Assembly: GCA_050249415.1 (NCBI GenBank) | Contig: JBFWQO010000014.1 | Location: forward strand, 31,858-95,857 | Source: CADEFQ01 sp050249415 | Lineage (GTDB): Bacteria; Pseudomonadota; Gammaproteobacteria; Steroidobacterales; Steroidobacteraceae | Length of the DNA: 64,000 bases | Direction of reading: 5' to 3' | Shown: piece after piece, positions 52,061 to 60,132 of the stretch | Layout: each line of letters starts with the position of its first letter | Position numbering within the stretch: position 1 is the stretch's first letter | Made by a program: the position numbers and the translations under genes | Notes under the pieces: model-generated | Database searches by the model: none | What the model was told of the DNA's origin: nothing | What the model saw: only the letters and a program-made list of their open reading frames with translations

Positions 52061-52533
52061 CCGCGCTTGCCGAAGACCATCACGACGCGCTTGCCGGCGC
52101 CGCGCACGCTCTCGACCGTCATCGTGCGCCCGTCCGCGCTCAGCGAGCGCGTCTCGGTGCGCACGTTCCGGGTCCCGGCGACCGCGCCTTCGGTCGTCCA
52201 GGTGACGACCAGCTTGCCGCCGTCCCACGTCGCCACGGTCTCGGCCTCGCCGCCCATCGAGCCGGGATTCCTCACGGCCGCGCCGGTGAGGTCGTAACGG
52301 ACTTCGCGGGCGCTCTTCTGGCCCTGGAAGTCGGTCGCTTCCTTCAGCACCAGTGCAGCCGTCGACTGCTCGATCACGACAGTCTGATCGAGCGACGACA
52401 TCATGCCGAGGTTCTCGCCGCGGCTCGTGTCGAGGACCCAGGTGCCGCTGAAATCCGGCGGCGCGGTATCCGCCGCGAGCGCGGGCAACGCGGCGCAGGA
52501 AAGCAAAGCAAGGAACGTGAGCAGCTGCTTCAT
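52057..52533 (-). CDS. Exported small beta-barrel protein, unknown function
   Basis: 158 residues; signal peptide 1-20 (ends ALA). The mature part opens with PPDFSGTWVLDTSRGENLGMM and continues with alternating strands (VVIEQSTAALVLKEAT, VATWDGGKLVVTWTTEG, TRSLSADGRTMTVESV). This pattern is that of lipocalin-like or calycin-type periplasmic proteins that are widely annotated as hypothetical. GGGGGTGA precedes ATG 52533. It leads the third exporter operon; binding of the exporter's hydrophobic substrate is a guess. Confidence 0.78.
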   Translation of the reverse strand: MKQLLTFLALLSCAALPALAADTAPPDFSGTWVLDTSRGENLGMMSSLDQTVVIEQSTAALVLKEATDFQGQKSAREVRYDLTGAAVRNPGSMGGEAETVATWDGGKLVVTWTTEGAVAGTRNVRTETRSLSADGRTMTVESVRGAGKRVVMVFGKRG

Positions 52534-52644
52534 GAATTCACCCCCGGGCAAAGTATCAGGGGTCCCGGGGCCCGACAATCGGGCAGCGCCGCCCGCGCGC
52601 GCGCCCTGTCCCGCTGACCGCAGCACGGACTTCACGGACCGAGT

Positions 52645-52722
52645 TGGTGCCGGGGCTTCGGTTGTTCGGTTATTGGGGCGCTCTGCGCCGTCAATAACCG
52701 AACAACCGAAGCCCCGGCACCA
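52645..52722. repeat. Long palindromic repeat element, copy 3
   Basis: 78 bp. Perfect arms of 31 nt (52645-52675 and 52692-52722) extend by one further T/A pair on each side (52644, 52723). The loop contains GGCGC-TCT-GCGCC, a second small hairpin. It sits in the divergent gap between the third exporter operon and the metal-uptake cluster. The A that ends the element also begins the ATG of the 52723 gene. Confidence 0.96.
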
Positions 52723-53067
52723 ATGGCATACTGCGTCCGGAGGCCGAACCTGACGCGACGCCGTGTCAACCTGATCGCGCGCCTGCTCTCACTGGCGCTG
52801 TTCTGCGCCCAGTTCGGCGCGGAAGCCCACGCGTATTCTCACCTCGGCTCGAACCCGCACGACGCGCCGACCACCACGCAGCTTTGCGGTGCATGCCTGT
52901 CGATGTCACCGCTCACTGGAGCCATCGGCCCCGCGCCGCTCGTGCTTCCCGTCGATCTGCGCACAGCGGTGTTCACGTTGCCCGCCGCCATGGTCGTGCG
53001 GCGGCATCTCCATCACCATTTCGCTTTTCGTTCCCGCGCGCCTCCCGCCCTCCTTCGCGCCGATTGA
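52723..53067 (+). CDS. Small His/Cys-containing exported or membrane protein, unknown
   Basis: 114 residues. A hydrophobic segment (about 18-35, LLSLALFCAQFGAEAHA) could be a signal peptide. The rest has a CGAC motif (TTTQLCGACLSM) and a His-rich stretch (VVRRHLHHHFAF), a combination that suggests metal binding. The ATG is the last base of the palindrome and lacks a Shine-Dalgarno; no other ATG or GTG is available upstream of the hydrophobic part. It lies 54 bp before the porin gene of a metal-uptake cluster, which supports a role in metal handling. I do not recognise the family with certainty. Confidence 0.6.
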   Translation: MAYCVRRPNLTRRRVNLIARLLSLALFCAQFGAEAHAYSHLGSNPHDAPTTTQLCGACLSMSPLTGAIGPAPLVLPVDLRTAVFTLPAAMVVRRHLHHHFAFRSRAPPALLRAD

Positions 53068-53121
53068 TCGCGCGACCGCGCCCGCGCGGCCGTGAATCCG
53101 TAATTCGCGAGGAGACATTCC

Positions 53122-54507
53122 ATGACTCGTTTTCGACCCATTGCGGCGCTGTGCGCGCTCGGGTTCGCCACATTGCCGGCCCTTGCCACCGCCGCAGACG
53201 ACGCGGCCAGCTTGCGCGCGGAGCTCGACGCGCTCAAAGCTGACTACGCGACACGCGTCGGCGCTCTCGAGGCGCGCATCGCGCGACTCGAAACGGCATC
53301 GGTCGCGGCGCCTGAGGCGGCGTCGACGCTATCACCCCCACCGCCCCCCGACTCGAGCGGTGCTGCGACCGCGTTCAACCCGGCCATCTCGCTGATTCTC
53401 GCCGGCAGCTATACCCATACCTCCCGCAATCCCGACGAGTGGCAGATTGCCGGCTTCATACCGGGAGGCGGCGAGACCGGCCCGGGCGAGCGGAGCTTCA
53501 ATCTCGGCGAATCCGAGCTGACTCTGAGCGCGAATGTCGATCCCTACTTCGCCGCAACGCTCACCGCGGCCATCAGCGGTGAAAACGAGATCGGCGTCGA
53601 GGAAGCGTTCGTTCGCTCGCTGGCTCTGCCCGCAGGCCTCACCGGCAAGCTCGGGCGCTTCTTCTCGGGCATCGGCTACCTCAACGAGGTGCACGCCCAC
53701 GCGTGGGACTTCACCGACCAGCCGCTCGCGTATCAGGCGTTTTTCGGCAGCCAGCTCGCGCAGGACGGTGTGCAGCTGAAGTGGCTCGCGCCGACCGACC
53801 TGTTCGTGGAACTCGGGCTCGAGGCCGGCAACGGCGCTGGATTCCCCGGGACGCGGCGCGAGAAGAACGGCCCCGGAAGCACCGCCCTCTTCGCGCACCT
53901 CGGGGGAGACATGGGTGAGACGACGAGCTGGCGCGCGGGTGCGGCGTGGCTCGACCAGCGCGCGGAAGATCGCGCCTGGGACGACCTGGACGGCCCCGGC
54001 AGTCCGCTCGTGAATACGTTCACCGGCACGTCGCGCACCTGGGTCGTCGATGCGGTGCTCAAGTGGACGCCTGGCGACGCGACCCGCCGGCAACTGAAGC
54101 TGCAGGGCGAGTACCTGCGACGCACCGAGAGCGGCACCCTCGCCTACGACGTGAACGGCCCCGACCTCGCGGGCGGCTATCGCAGTGAGCAGTCGGGCTG
54201 GTATGTCCAGGGTGTCTACCAGTTCGCTCCGCGCTGGCGGGTCGGATTGCGCTACGACACGCTCGATTCCGGCTCACCGCGCATCGCGCTCGTCGACGAT
54301 GGCGTCCTGCCCGCCGCGGCCTTCCCGCGGCTGCGTGCCGCGAACCCGGATCGCGCGTCGCTGATGCTCGACTGGAACCCGAGCGAGTTCTCGCGCCTGC
54401 GCGTGCAATACAGCCGTGACGATGCGCGCGACGACGGCGACAGCGATCGCCAGTTCACGCTGCAGTACCTTTTCGGCATCGGCGCGCACGGCGCGCACAA
54501 GTATTAG
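53122..54507 (+). CDS. Outer-membrane porin-like protein of the metal-uptake cluster
   Basis: 461 residues: signal peptide (about 1-24), a coiled coil (about 27-60, ASLRAELDALKADYATRVGALEARIARLE), a Pro-rich linker and a beta-barrel of amphipathic strands from about 88 to the end, closing with QFTLQYLFGIGAHGAHKY. The last residue is not Phe, but aromatic strands precede it. The coiled coil plus barrel arrangement occurs in trimeric porins. GAGGAG precedes ATG 53122. The next gene encodes a metal-binding periplasmic protein 9 bp downstream, so it probably admits a metal ion or a metal complex. Confidence 0.78.
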   Translation: MTRFRPIAALCALGFATLPALATAADDAASLRAELDALKADYATRVGALEARIARLETASVAAPEAASTLSPPPPPDSSGAATAFNPAISLILAGSYTHTSRNPDEWQIAGFIPGGGETGPGERSFNLGESELTLSANVDPYFAATLTAAISGENEIGVEEAFVRSLALPAGLTGKLGRFFSGIGYLNEVHAHAWDFTDQPLAYQAFFGSQLAQDGVQLKWLAPTDLFVELGLEAGNGAGFPGTRREKNGPGSTALFAHLGGDMGETTSWRAGAAWLDQRAEDRAWDDLDGPGSPLVNTFTGTSRTWVVDAVLKWTPGDATRRQLKLQGEYLRRTESGTLAYDVNGPDLAGGYRSEQSGWYVQGVYQFAPRWRVGLRYDTLDSGSPRIALVDDGVLPAAAFPRLRAANPDRASLMLDWNPSEFSRLRVQYSRDDARDDGDSDRQFTLQYLFGIGAHGAHKY

Positions 54508-54516
54508 GAGCCTGCC

Positions 54517-55428
54517 ATGCTGTCATTCAACCGCGGTGCCCTGGCGCTCGTCGTCGCCCTCTGCCTCGCACTGCCCGCGCACGCCGCGGTGCGCGTCCTC
54601 GCCACGACGAGCGACTGGGGCGCCCTCGCCACCGGACTCGGCGGCGACAAGGTCAACGTCTATGTCGCGACGAGCGCGAAGCAGGATGTACACCGCGTCG
54701 AGGCCAAACCGAGTCTCGTCGCACGTGCGCGCACGGCCGACCTCGTGGTTGCCACCGGTGCCCAGCTCGAAATCGGCTGGCTGCCGGTCCTCGTGCGCGA
54801 ATCGGGCAATCGGCGTATCCAGCCGGGCGCGCCCGGCTATTTCGAGGCCGCCGCGCAAGTGCGTCTCCTCGAAGTCCCGACGGCGGTCGACCGTGCGCTC
54901 GGCGACATCCATCCCCAGGGCAATCCCCATGTACAACTCGACCCGCGCAACATCGCGATCATCGCAAAAGCGCTCGCAGCGCGCCTCTCGGCCATCGATC
55001 GCGCGAACGCGGCGTACTACGCGCGGCGCGCTGCGGATTTCGATGCGCGCTGGCAGCAGGCGATGACGCGCTGGGACGCACGGGCGGCGCCCCTCAAAGG
55101 CGTGCAGGTCGTGGTCATGCACCAGGACCAGACCTACCTGTGCCATTGGCTCGGGCTCGTCGAAGTGGCCGCGATCGAGCCGAAACCGGGCGTGCCGCCG
55201 AGCGCCGGATACCTCGGCGAACTCGTCGCGCGGCTCACCGCCACGCCGCCACGCATGATCCTGCGCAACGCCTACAACGATCCGAAGGCGTCGGAGTGGC
55301 TCGGGGCGCGCATTCACGCGCCCGTCGTCGAACTGCCCTTCTCTGTCGGCGGCACGCCGGCCGCGAAGGACCTGTTCGGCCTCTTCGACGACACCCTCGA
55401 TCGGCTGCTCGCAACGGTGCGCCCGTGA
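54517..55428 (+). CDS. Metal ABC transporter substrate-binding protein (ZnuA/TroA-like)
   Basis: 303 residues; signal peptide 1-23. The cluster A-I fold has probable metal ligands H59 (DVHRVEAKPS), a His in GNPHVQLDP, His in VVMHQDQTYLCHWLGL and Asp in AYNDPKAS. The first motif reads VHRVEAKPS where most ZnuA have DPHxxxxxPS, so the family is a divergent branch. AGGAG stands 8 nt before the ATG. The stop overlaps the permease start by 4 bp (GTGA). Zinc is the likeliest ion, manganese or other ions are possible. Confidence 0.86.
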   Translation: MLSFNRGALALVVALCLALPAHAAVRVLATTSDWGALATGLGGDKVNVYVATSAKQDVHRVEAKPSLVARARTADLVVATGAQLEIGWLPVLVRESGNRRIQPGAPGYFEAAAQVRLLEVPTAVDRALGDIHPQGNPHVQLDPRNIAIIAKALAARLSAIDRANAAYYARRAADFDARWQQAMTRWDARAAPLKGVQVVVMHQDQTYLCHWLGLVEVAAIEPKPGVPPSAGYLGELVARLTATPPRMILRNAYNDPKASEWLGARIHAPVVELPFSVGGTPAAKDLFGLFDDTLDRLLATVRP

Positions 55429-56177
55429 ATCTCCTCGACACGGACCTCATGATCCTCTGGCCGGCGCTCGTCGCGGGCCTGCTGGTGGCCGTTTCGCACG
55501 TGCCACTCGGCCAGCAGGTGCTCGCACGCGGCATCGTCTTCATCGACCTCGCGATCGCGCAGGTCGCAGGCCTCGGCGTGATCGCGGCGAGCGGGTTCGG
55601 CCTCGAGATCACCGGCTGGGGCGCGCAGGCGGCCGCAGGCGTGGCAGCGCTCGCCGGCGCGCTGCTGCTCACGTGGACCGAGCGCAAGCGGCCAGACGTG
55701 CAGGAGGCCCTGATCGGCATCCTGTTCGTGCTCGCCTCCACCGCCCAGATCCTGCTGCTCGCGAACGACCCGCACGGCGGCGACAATCTCAAGGAGCTGC
55801 TGGCGGGCCAGATCCTCTGGGTCTCGACCGACCAGCTGATCCGCACCGCCGTCGTCACCGCGATCTTCGCGGCCGTGTGGTTCGGCTGGCGTGAGCGCAT
55901 CGGCCGCGTGGGCTTCTACGTGCTCTTTGCGCTCGTGGTGACGGCGTCGGTGCAACTCGTCGGCGTCTATCTCGTGTTCACCACACTGATCGTGCCGGCC
56001 GTGGCGACATACCGCCTCGGGGCGCGTCGACAACTCGTGCCGGGCTACGCGGTCGCGTGCGTGAGTTACGTCGCGGGCCTCGCCATATCGGTAATGACCG
56101 ACTTGCCGTCGAGCGCCGTCATCGTCTGGACGATGGCGGCGCTCGCCCTCGTCACGCACCTCGCCGTGAGGAGGTAA
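55425..56177 (+). CDS. Metal ABC transporter permease (ZnuB-like)
   Basis: 250 residues with about eight hydrophobic helices of the ABC-3 family: PLGQQVLARGIVFIDLAIAQVAGLGV (coupling helix region), EALIGILFVLASTAQIL and VGVYLVFTTLIVPAVATYRL. GTG start at 55425 overlaps the binding-protein stop (GTGA). The cognate ATPase is absent from this cluster and from the window as a metal-importer type, so it must be encoded elsewhere. Palindrome copy 4 begins 5 bp after the stop. Confidence 0.88.
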   Translation: MNLLDTDLMILWPALVAGLLVAVSHVPLGQQVLARGIVFIDLAIAQVAGLGVIAASGFGLEITGWGAQAAAGVAALAGALLLTWTERKRPDVQEALIGILFVLASTAQILLLANDPHGGDNLKELLAGQILWVSTDQLIRTAVVTAIFAAVWFGWRERIGRVGFYVLFALVVTASVQLVGVYLVFTTLIVPAVATYRLGARRQLVPGYAVACVSYVAGLAISVMTDLPSSAVIVWTMAALALVTHLAVRR

Positions 56178-56182
56178 AGACC

Positions 56183-56257
56183 TGGTGCCGGGGCTTCGGT
56201 TGTTCGGTTATTCGGGCGCTTCGCGGGAATAACCGTACAACCGAAGCCCCGGCACCA
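56183..56257. repeat. Long palindromic repeat element, copy 4
   Basis: 75 bp with arms 56183-56213 and 56227-56257 (one mismatch: T in TTCGG against T in CGTAC), extended by two C/G pairs on either side (56181-56182, 56258-56259). It lies between the convergent permease and sulfotransferase genes; the sulfotransferase frame runs through the right arm and the loop and stops inside the left arm. Confidence 0.95.
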
Positions 56258-57158
56258 GGCCCCGGCGCGCGATCGCGCGTCGCAGCGCATCCGACGCCGC
56301 CGCCAGCGACGCGGCGGAAGCGGCGTTGAAGGCGGTCGTCGCCCCCACCGGCGCCTTGGCGGGCCGCCGGGCGGCCTGCGCCATTCGGGCGCGGGCCGCC
56401 TCGTCGACCGGCATCGAGAAGTGCGGCGCCACGACCTCCCACACGGCGGCCGGCAGCGACTCGTAGCCGAGCACGCGCCCGCGGGCGGGATCGAGGCGCG
56501 CCACCGCCTCACAGAGCGCAGCGTATGCGCGCGCGACGAGGTCCTCGTTCGATGTCGCCTCCCGCCGCGGATCGACGATCGCCGCAAAGCGGGCCGACAT
56601 CTCGTCAGCGCCGAGCAGCCACCCCGGTGGCCGCTGCAACAGCGAGACACAGACCTCGACGGGATCGCGCACGCAGAACACCCACGGCGTCAGCGGAAAC
56701 GCCTCGGCGAGGAGATCGCAGTAGAGCGTGTTCCAGCTGGTGCACTTGATGATGTACGGCCGGGTCGCGTGCGCCGCGAACGCCGCCCCGAGCGACCTCA
56801 GCGCGGCGATCATCTGCGCGCGCGGCCAGGGCTGCGGGGGACGCAGTATCTCGTTGACCGGCGGCGGCTCCGCGTAGACGACGAACTCGCGCTGCTGTTT
56901 CAGCAATTGCGAGACCAGGGTCGAGCCACAGCGCGCGACATGGAAGATCAGTCCCGCGGGGGCCGTACCGGGCGGCGCCCGGCCGAGATCTTGCGGCAGG
57001 ATCTGCACATACCGCTCGGGCGCGCTGCTGCGCGTGATCGACTCCTGCATGAAGGGGTCGTCGAGCGCCGCTGCGCCGATGTCGCGGAGCTGGAAAAAGA
57101 GCCCGCCCGGATGCAGCGCGGCGCGAGCCGGCAGCCAGTCCCCCTGCCCGTGGTGCAT
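56208..57158 (-). CDS. Sulfotransferase-like P-loop protein with repeat-encoded C-terminus
   Basis: 316 residues, a paralogue of the 8684 gene. P-loop GLIFHVARCGSTLVSQLLKQ near 90-109, then a 3'-phosphate-binding region (IIKCTSWNTLY...VFCVRDPVEVCVSLL). The last 16 residues, LVPGLRLYGYSREAPE, are translated from palindrome copy 4 and the stop TAA lies in its left arm, so the native C-terminus (about ASDALRRAIARRG) has been replaced or extended by the element. It is divergent from a JmjC-type oxygenase, 23 bp apart. Confidence 0.78.
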   Translation of the reverse strand: MHHGQGDWLPARAALHPGGLFFQLRDIGAAALDDPFMQESITRSSAPERYVQILPQDLGRAPPGTAPAGLIFHVARCGSTLVSQLLKQQREFVVYAEPPPVNEILRPPQPWPRAQMIAALRSLGAAFAAHATRPYIIKCTSWNTLYCDLLAEAFPLTPWVFCVRDPVEVCVSLLQRPPGWLLGADEMSARFAAIVDPRREATSNEDLVARAYAALCEAVARLDPARGRVLGYESLPAAVWEVVAPHFSMPVDEAARARMAQAARRPAKAPVGATTAFNAASAASLAAASDALRRAIARRGLVPGLRLYGYSREAPE

Positions 57159-57181
57159 ACGCCATGCTAACGTCTCGCGTC

Positions 57182-58360
57182 ATGCAATTGGCGGAATTCC
57201 TGGCGCCGTTCGATGCGGACACGTTTCGCTCGCAGTACTTCGGCCGGCGGCCGCTCTGCATCCGCGCCGGCGACGGCGGCACACGCGCAGCGCTGCTGCC
57301 CTGGGCGCGCTTCAATGCAGTGCTCGCACTGGCTCCGTACTGGAACGAGGATACGCTCAAGGTCTACTTCAAGAGCCGCGCCGCACTGCGCGAGAACTAC
57401 TGCGACACGGCCGACCTGCGCGCCGGCACGCCCGCGCCCGTCAATCCCGCCAAGGTCAAGGCGCTGCTCGGCCTCGGCGCGAGCCTCGTCGCCAACCAGA
57501 TCCACCGCGTCTGCCCCCCGATTGGCGACGTCGCGCGAATGCTCGCCGCGCAGTTCGCCGCACGCAGCTTCGCGAACGTCTATTGTTCGTTCCGCGGCGT
57601 GCAGGCCTTCCAGACGCACTTCGACCTGCACGATGTCTTCGCCGTGCAGGCCGAAGGCGAGAAGACGTGGCGGATCTACGAAGCGCGCGCCGACGCACCG
57701 GTGGCCCCCGTGCCGCCCGGGGACGAAGGCGAGAAGTTCCTGAACGCGACGCGCGGCCGCGTGCTCGAGGAAATCGTGATGCGGCCGGGCGATGTGCTCT
57801 ACCTGCCGCGCGGCCAGTATCACGATGCGCTCACCGGCGCCCAGGCTTCGCTGCACATCACCTTCGGTATCGCGCCCGCCACGGGCCTCACACTCCTGAA
57901 GCTGCTCGAGAAGGTGCTGACGGCGGAAAGCGGGTTTCGCGCCTACCTGCCCGACGCGCGCGATCCGGCGGCGCTCGCAGCGCGACTCGCGCAGCTGGCC
58001 GGGCGCGTGCGCGAGGTGATGACCTCGCCCGCATTCGCGATCGACGTGCAGAACCACCAGCGCGAAGCGGGCGGTGCCGCGGCCGACTACCGCCTGCCCA
58101 CGCAATCGTCGCCCGCGTGGTATTCGCTCGCCAAGGCGGCACGGTTGATGCGCCGCGACAGCGGGTTCGCCGTGGTATACGACGGCGGAGAGATCGCGGT
58201 CGGCGCAACCTATCCCACCATCGAATGGCTCCTGGGTCAGCGCCTGTTCGCACTCGAGGATGCGATGGCGCGCCAGCCCGGTGTGGACCCCGTCGAGCTG
58301 CAGCGTGATCTCGCGCAACTGCTCGGCGCGGGCGTCCTGGTGGCGACCGAGATGCGCTGA
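57182..58360 (+). CDS. Cupin-4/JmjC-family Fe(II)/2-oxoglutarate oxygenase (RoxA-like)
   Basis: 392 residues: an N-terminal cupin domain with metal ligands H146 and D148 in QTHFDLHDVF and H214 in GQYHDALTG, preceded by YCSFRGVQAF, then a dimerisation region and a winged-helix-like C-terminus. This is the plan of ribosomal oxygenases such as E. coli RoxA, which hydroxylates Arg of ribosomal protein L16. ATG 57182 is preferred (TAACGT ends 8 nt before it) over ATG 57164. Another oxygenase-sulfotransferase pairing, as at 5.6-9.6 kb. Confidence 0.86.
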   Translation: MQLAEFLAPFDADTFRSQYFGRRPLCIRAGDGGTRAALLPWARFNAVLALAPYWNEDTLKVYFKSRAALRENYCDTADLRAGTPAPVNPAKVKALLGLGASLVANQIHRVCPPIGDVARMLAAQFAARSFANVYCSFRGVQAFQTHFDLHDVFAVQAEGEKTWRIYEARADAPVAPVPPGDEGEKFLNATRGRVLEEIVMRPGDVLYLPRGQYHDALTGAQASLHITFGIAPATGLTLLKLLEKVLTAESGFRAYLPDARDPAALAARLAQLAGRVREVMTSPAFAIDVQNHQREAGGAAADYRLPTQSSPAWYSLAKAARLMRRDSGFAVVYDGGEIAVGATYPTIEWLLGQRLFALEDAMARQPGVDPVELQRDLAQLLGAGVLVATEMR

Positions 58361-58368
58361 GGTGCACC

Positions 58369-59184
58369 ATGGGCAACAATGATCTGCATGCGCGGGCCGC
58401 GCCCGCGGAAGTGTACGAACGCCTCTTCGTGCCGGCGCTCTTCCGGCAATGGGGCCCGATCGTGCTGGACGCGGCCCGTGTACGCGCGGGGCACGATGTG
58501 CTCGACGTCGCTTGCGGAACCGGTGCGCTGACCGGCGCGGCCGCGCAGCGCGTACAACCCGGCGGCAGTGCCACGGGTCTCGATGCGAACGACGACATGC
58601 TCGTGGTCGCGCGACGCACCGGCCCCGCGGTCGAATGGCGGCAGGGTCGCGCGGAGCAGCTGCCGTTCATCGACGAGCGCTTCGATGCCGTGGTCAGCCA
58701 GTTCGGCCTGATGTTCTTCGAGGATCGCACCATGGCGCTGCGCGAAATGCGGCGCGTATTGCGACCGGGCGGGCGCATCGCGGTGGCCGTGTGGGATGCG
58801 CTCGATCACGCGCCCGGTTACGCCGTGCTGGCCGAGTTGCTCCATCGGCTCTTCGGTCCACAGGTCGCCGAATCCTTTCGGGCCCCGTTCAACCTCGGCG
58901 ATCCGGAACGGCTCGCCGCATTGTGCATGGATGCGGGACTCGCGGCGGTACACGTCACGCGTCACGACCGCCCCGTTCACTTCGCGTCGATCGACGCGCT
59001 CGTCGCGGCCGAGCATGCCTGCGTATGGACCCTCGGCGGACTGCTCGATGAGGCGCAGTTCGAGCGCCTGCGTGCGGCGGCCCACGAGACGCTTCGACCG
59101 TGGCTCACCGGCCACGGTCCGACCGTCGAATTCGTCGTGCCGGCGCTGATCGTGACCGCGGCTCGAGCCGGGACCGGCCGCTGA
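58369..59184 (+). CDS. Class I SAM-dependent methyltransferase (UbiE/Methyltransf_11 type)
   Basis: 271 residues. SAM motif I VLDVACGTGALTG near 44-56, motif II acidic residue in GLDANDDML, post-I QGRAEQLPFIDERFDAVVSQFGLMFF and motif III LRPGGRIAVAVW. Such proteins methylate small molecules or quinones. GAGGTG precedes ATG 58369, 8 bp after the oxygenase stop. Its TGA overlaps the next ATG (TGATG), so it belongs to the acyl-phosphate cluster. Confidence 0.9.
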   Translation: MGNNDLHARAAPAEVYERLFVPALFRQWGPIVLDAARVRAGHDVLDVACGTGALTGAAAQRVQPGGSATGLDANDDMLVVARRTGPAVEWRQGRAEQLPFIDERFDAVVSQFGLMFFEDRTMALREMRRVLRPGGRIAVAVWDALDHAPGYAVLAELLHRLFGPQVAESFRAPFNLGDPERLAALCMDAGLAAVHVTRHDRPVHFASIDALVAAEHACVWTLGGLLDEAQFERLRAAAHETLRPWLTGHGPTVEFVVPALIVTAARAGTGR

Positions 59185-60125
59185 TGACCGGCGCGGGCAC
59201 CACACGGCTGCGCGGCGTCGAACGCCTGATCGCGCACGTTCAGGGCCTCGCGCCCGTGCGCATGGCTGTCGTGCATCCGTGCGATGCGCTCAGCCTCGGC
59301 GGCGCCATGGACGCGCGCGCGGCCGGCATGATCATCCCGGTGCTGGTCGCACCCGAGTCGAAGCTGCGCCGGGTCGCGGCCGAGGCAGGCATCAGCCTCG
59401 ACGGCTGCGAGATCGTCGATGTCCCGCACAGCCACGCAGCGGCCGCGCGGGCGGCGCACATGGCCTGCCAGGGCAAGGTCGAGGCGCTGATGAAGGGCAG
59501 CCTGCACACGGACGAACTGCTCGCCGCGATCGTTTCGCCGGACGCCGGGCTGCGCACCGCGCGCCGCATCACCCATTGCTTCGTGATGGAAACGGCGGCC
59601 TACCCGCGCCCGTTCATCATCACCGATGCGGCCATCAACATCGCACCGGACCTTGCGCAGAAGGCCGACATCGTGCGCAACGCGATCGACCTCGCGCACG
59701 TGATCGGGGTCGAGTCGCCGAAGGTGGCGATCCTCGCCGCGGTGGAGACGGTCAATCCGCGCATGCCATCGACGCTGGATGCCGCGGCGCTGTGCAAGAT
59801 GGCCGATCGCGGCCAGATCACGGGCGGGCTCCTCGACGGACCGCTCGCCTTCGACAACGCCGTCTCACCCGAGGCGGCGCGCGTGAAGGGCATCCGCTCG
59901 GCCGTGGCCGGAGAGGCCGACGTGCTGGTCGTGCCCGACCTCGAGAGCGGCAACATGCTGGTGAAGCAGCTCGAGTACATGGGCCACGCCGACAGCGCCG
60001 GCATCGTAATGGGCGCGCGCGTGCCGATCGTGCTCACGAGCCGCGCGGACTCGCGCCGCTCGCGCCTCGCCTCCTGCGCGCTCGCGTCGATGATGGCGCA
60101 TCGCTTTCGCAGCGCGCCTCCCTGA
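59184..60125 (+). CDS. Phosphate acyltransferase (phosphotransacetylase/butyryltransferase family)
   Basis: 313 residues, whole PTA/PTB domain without the N-terminal extensions of long Pta proteins. Motifs: VVHPCDALSLGGAMDARAAGMI, GKVEALMKGSLHTDELLAA, HCFVMETAAYPRPFIITDAAINIAPDL, ESGNMLVKQLEYMGHADSAGIVMGA and PIVLTSRADSRRSRLASCALA. It interconverts acyl-CoA and acyl phosphate (acetyl or butyryl). The acetate kinase lies 7 bp downstream. The shape is closest to phosphate butyryltransferase-like proteins that bacteria often pair with AckA. Confidence 0.9.
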   Translation: MTGAGTTRLRGVERLIAHVQGLAPVRMAVVHPCDALSLGGAMDARAAGMIIPVLVAPESKLRRVAAEAGISLDGCEIVDVPHSHAAAARAAHMACQGKVEALMKGSLHTDELLAAIVSPDAGLRTARRITHCFVMETAAYPRPFIITDAAINIAPDLAQKADIVRNAIDLAHVIGVESPKVAILAAVETVNPRMPSTLDAAALCKMADRGQITGGLLDGPLAFDNAVSPEAARVKGIRSAVAGEADVLVVPDLESGNMLVKQLEYMGHADSAGIVMGARVPIVLTSRADSRRSRLASCALASMMAHRFRSAPP

Positions 60126-60132
60126 GTGCGCG

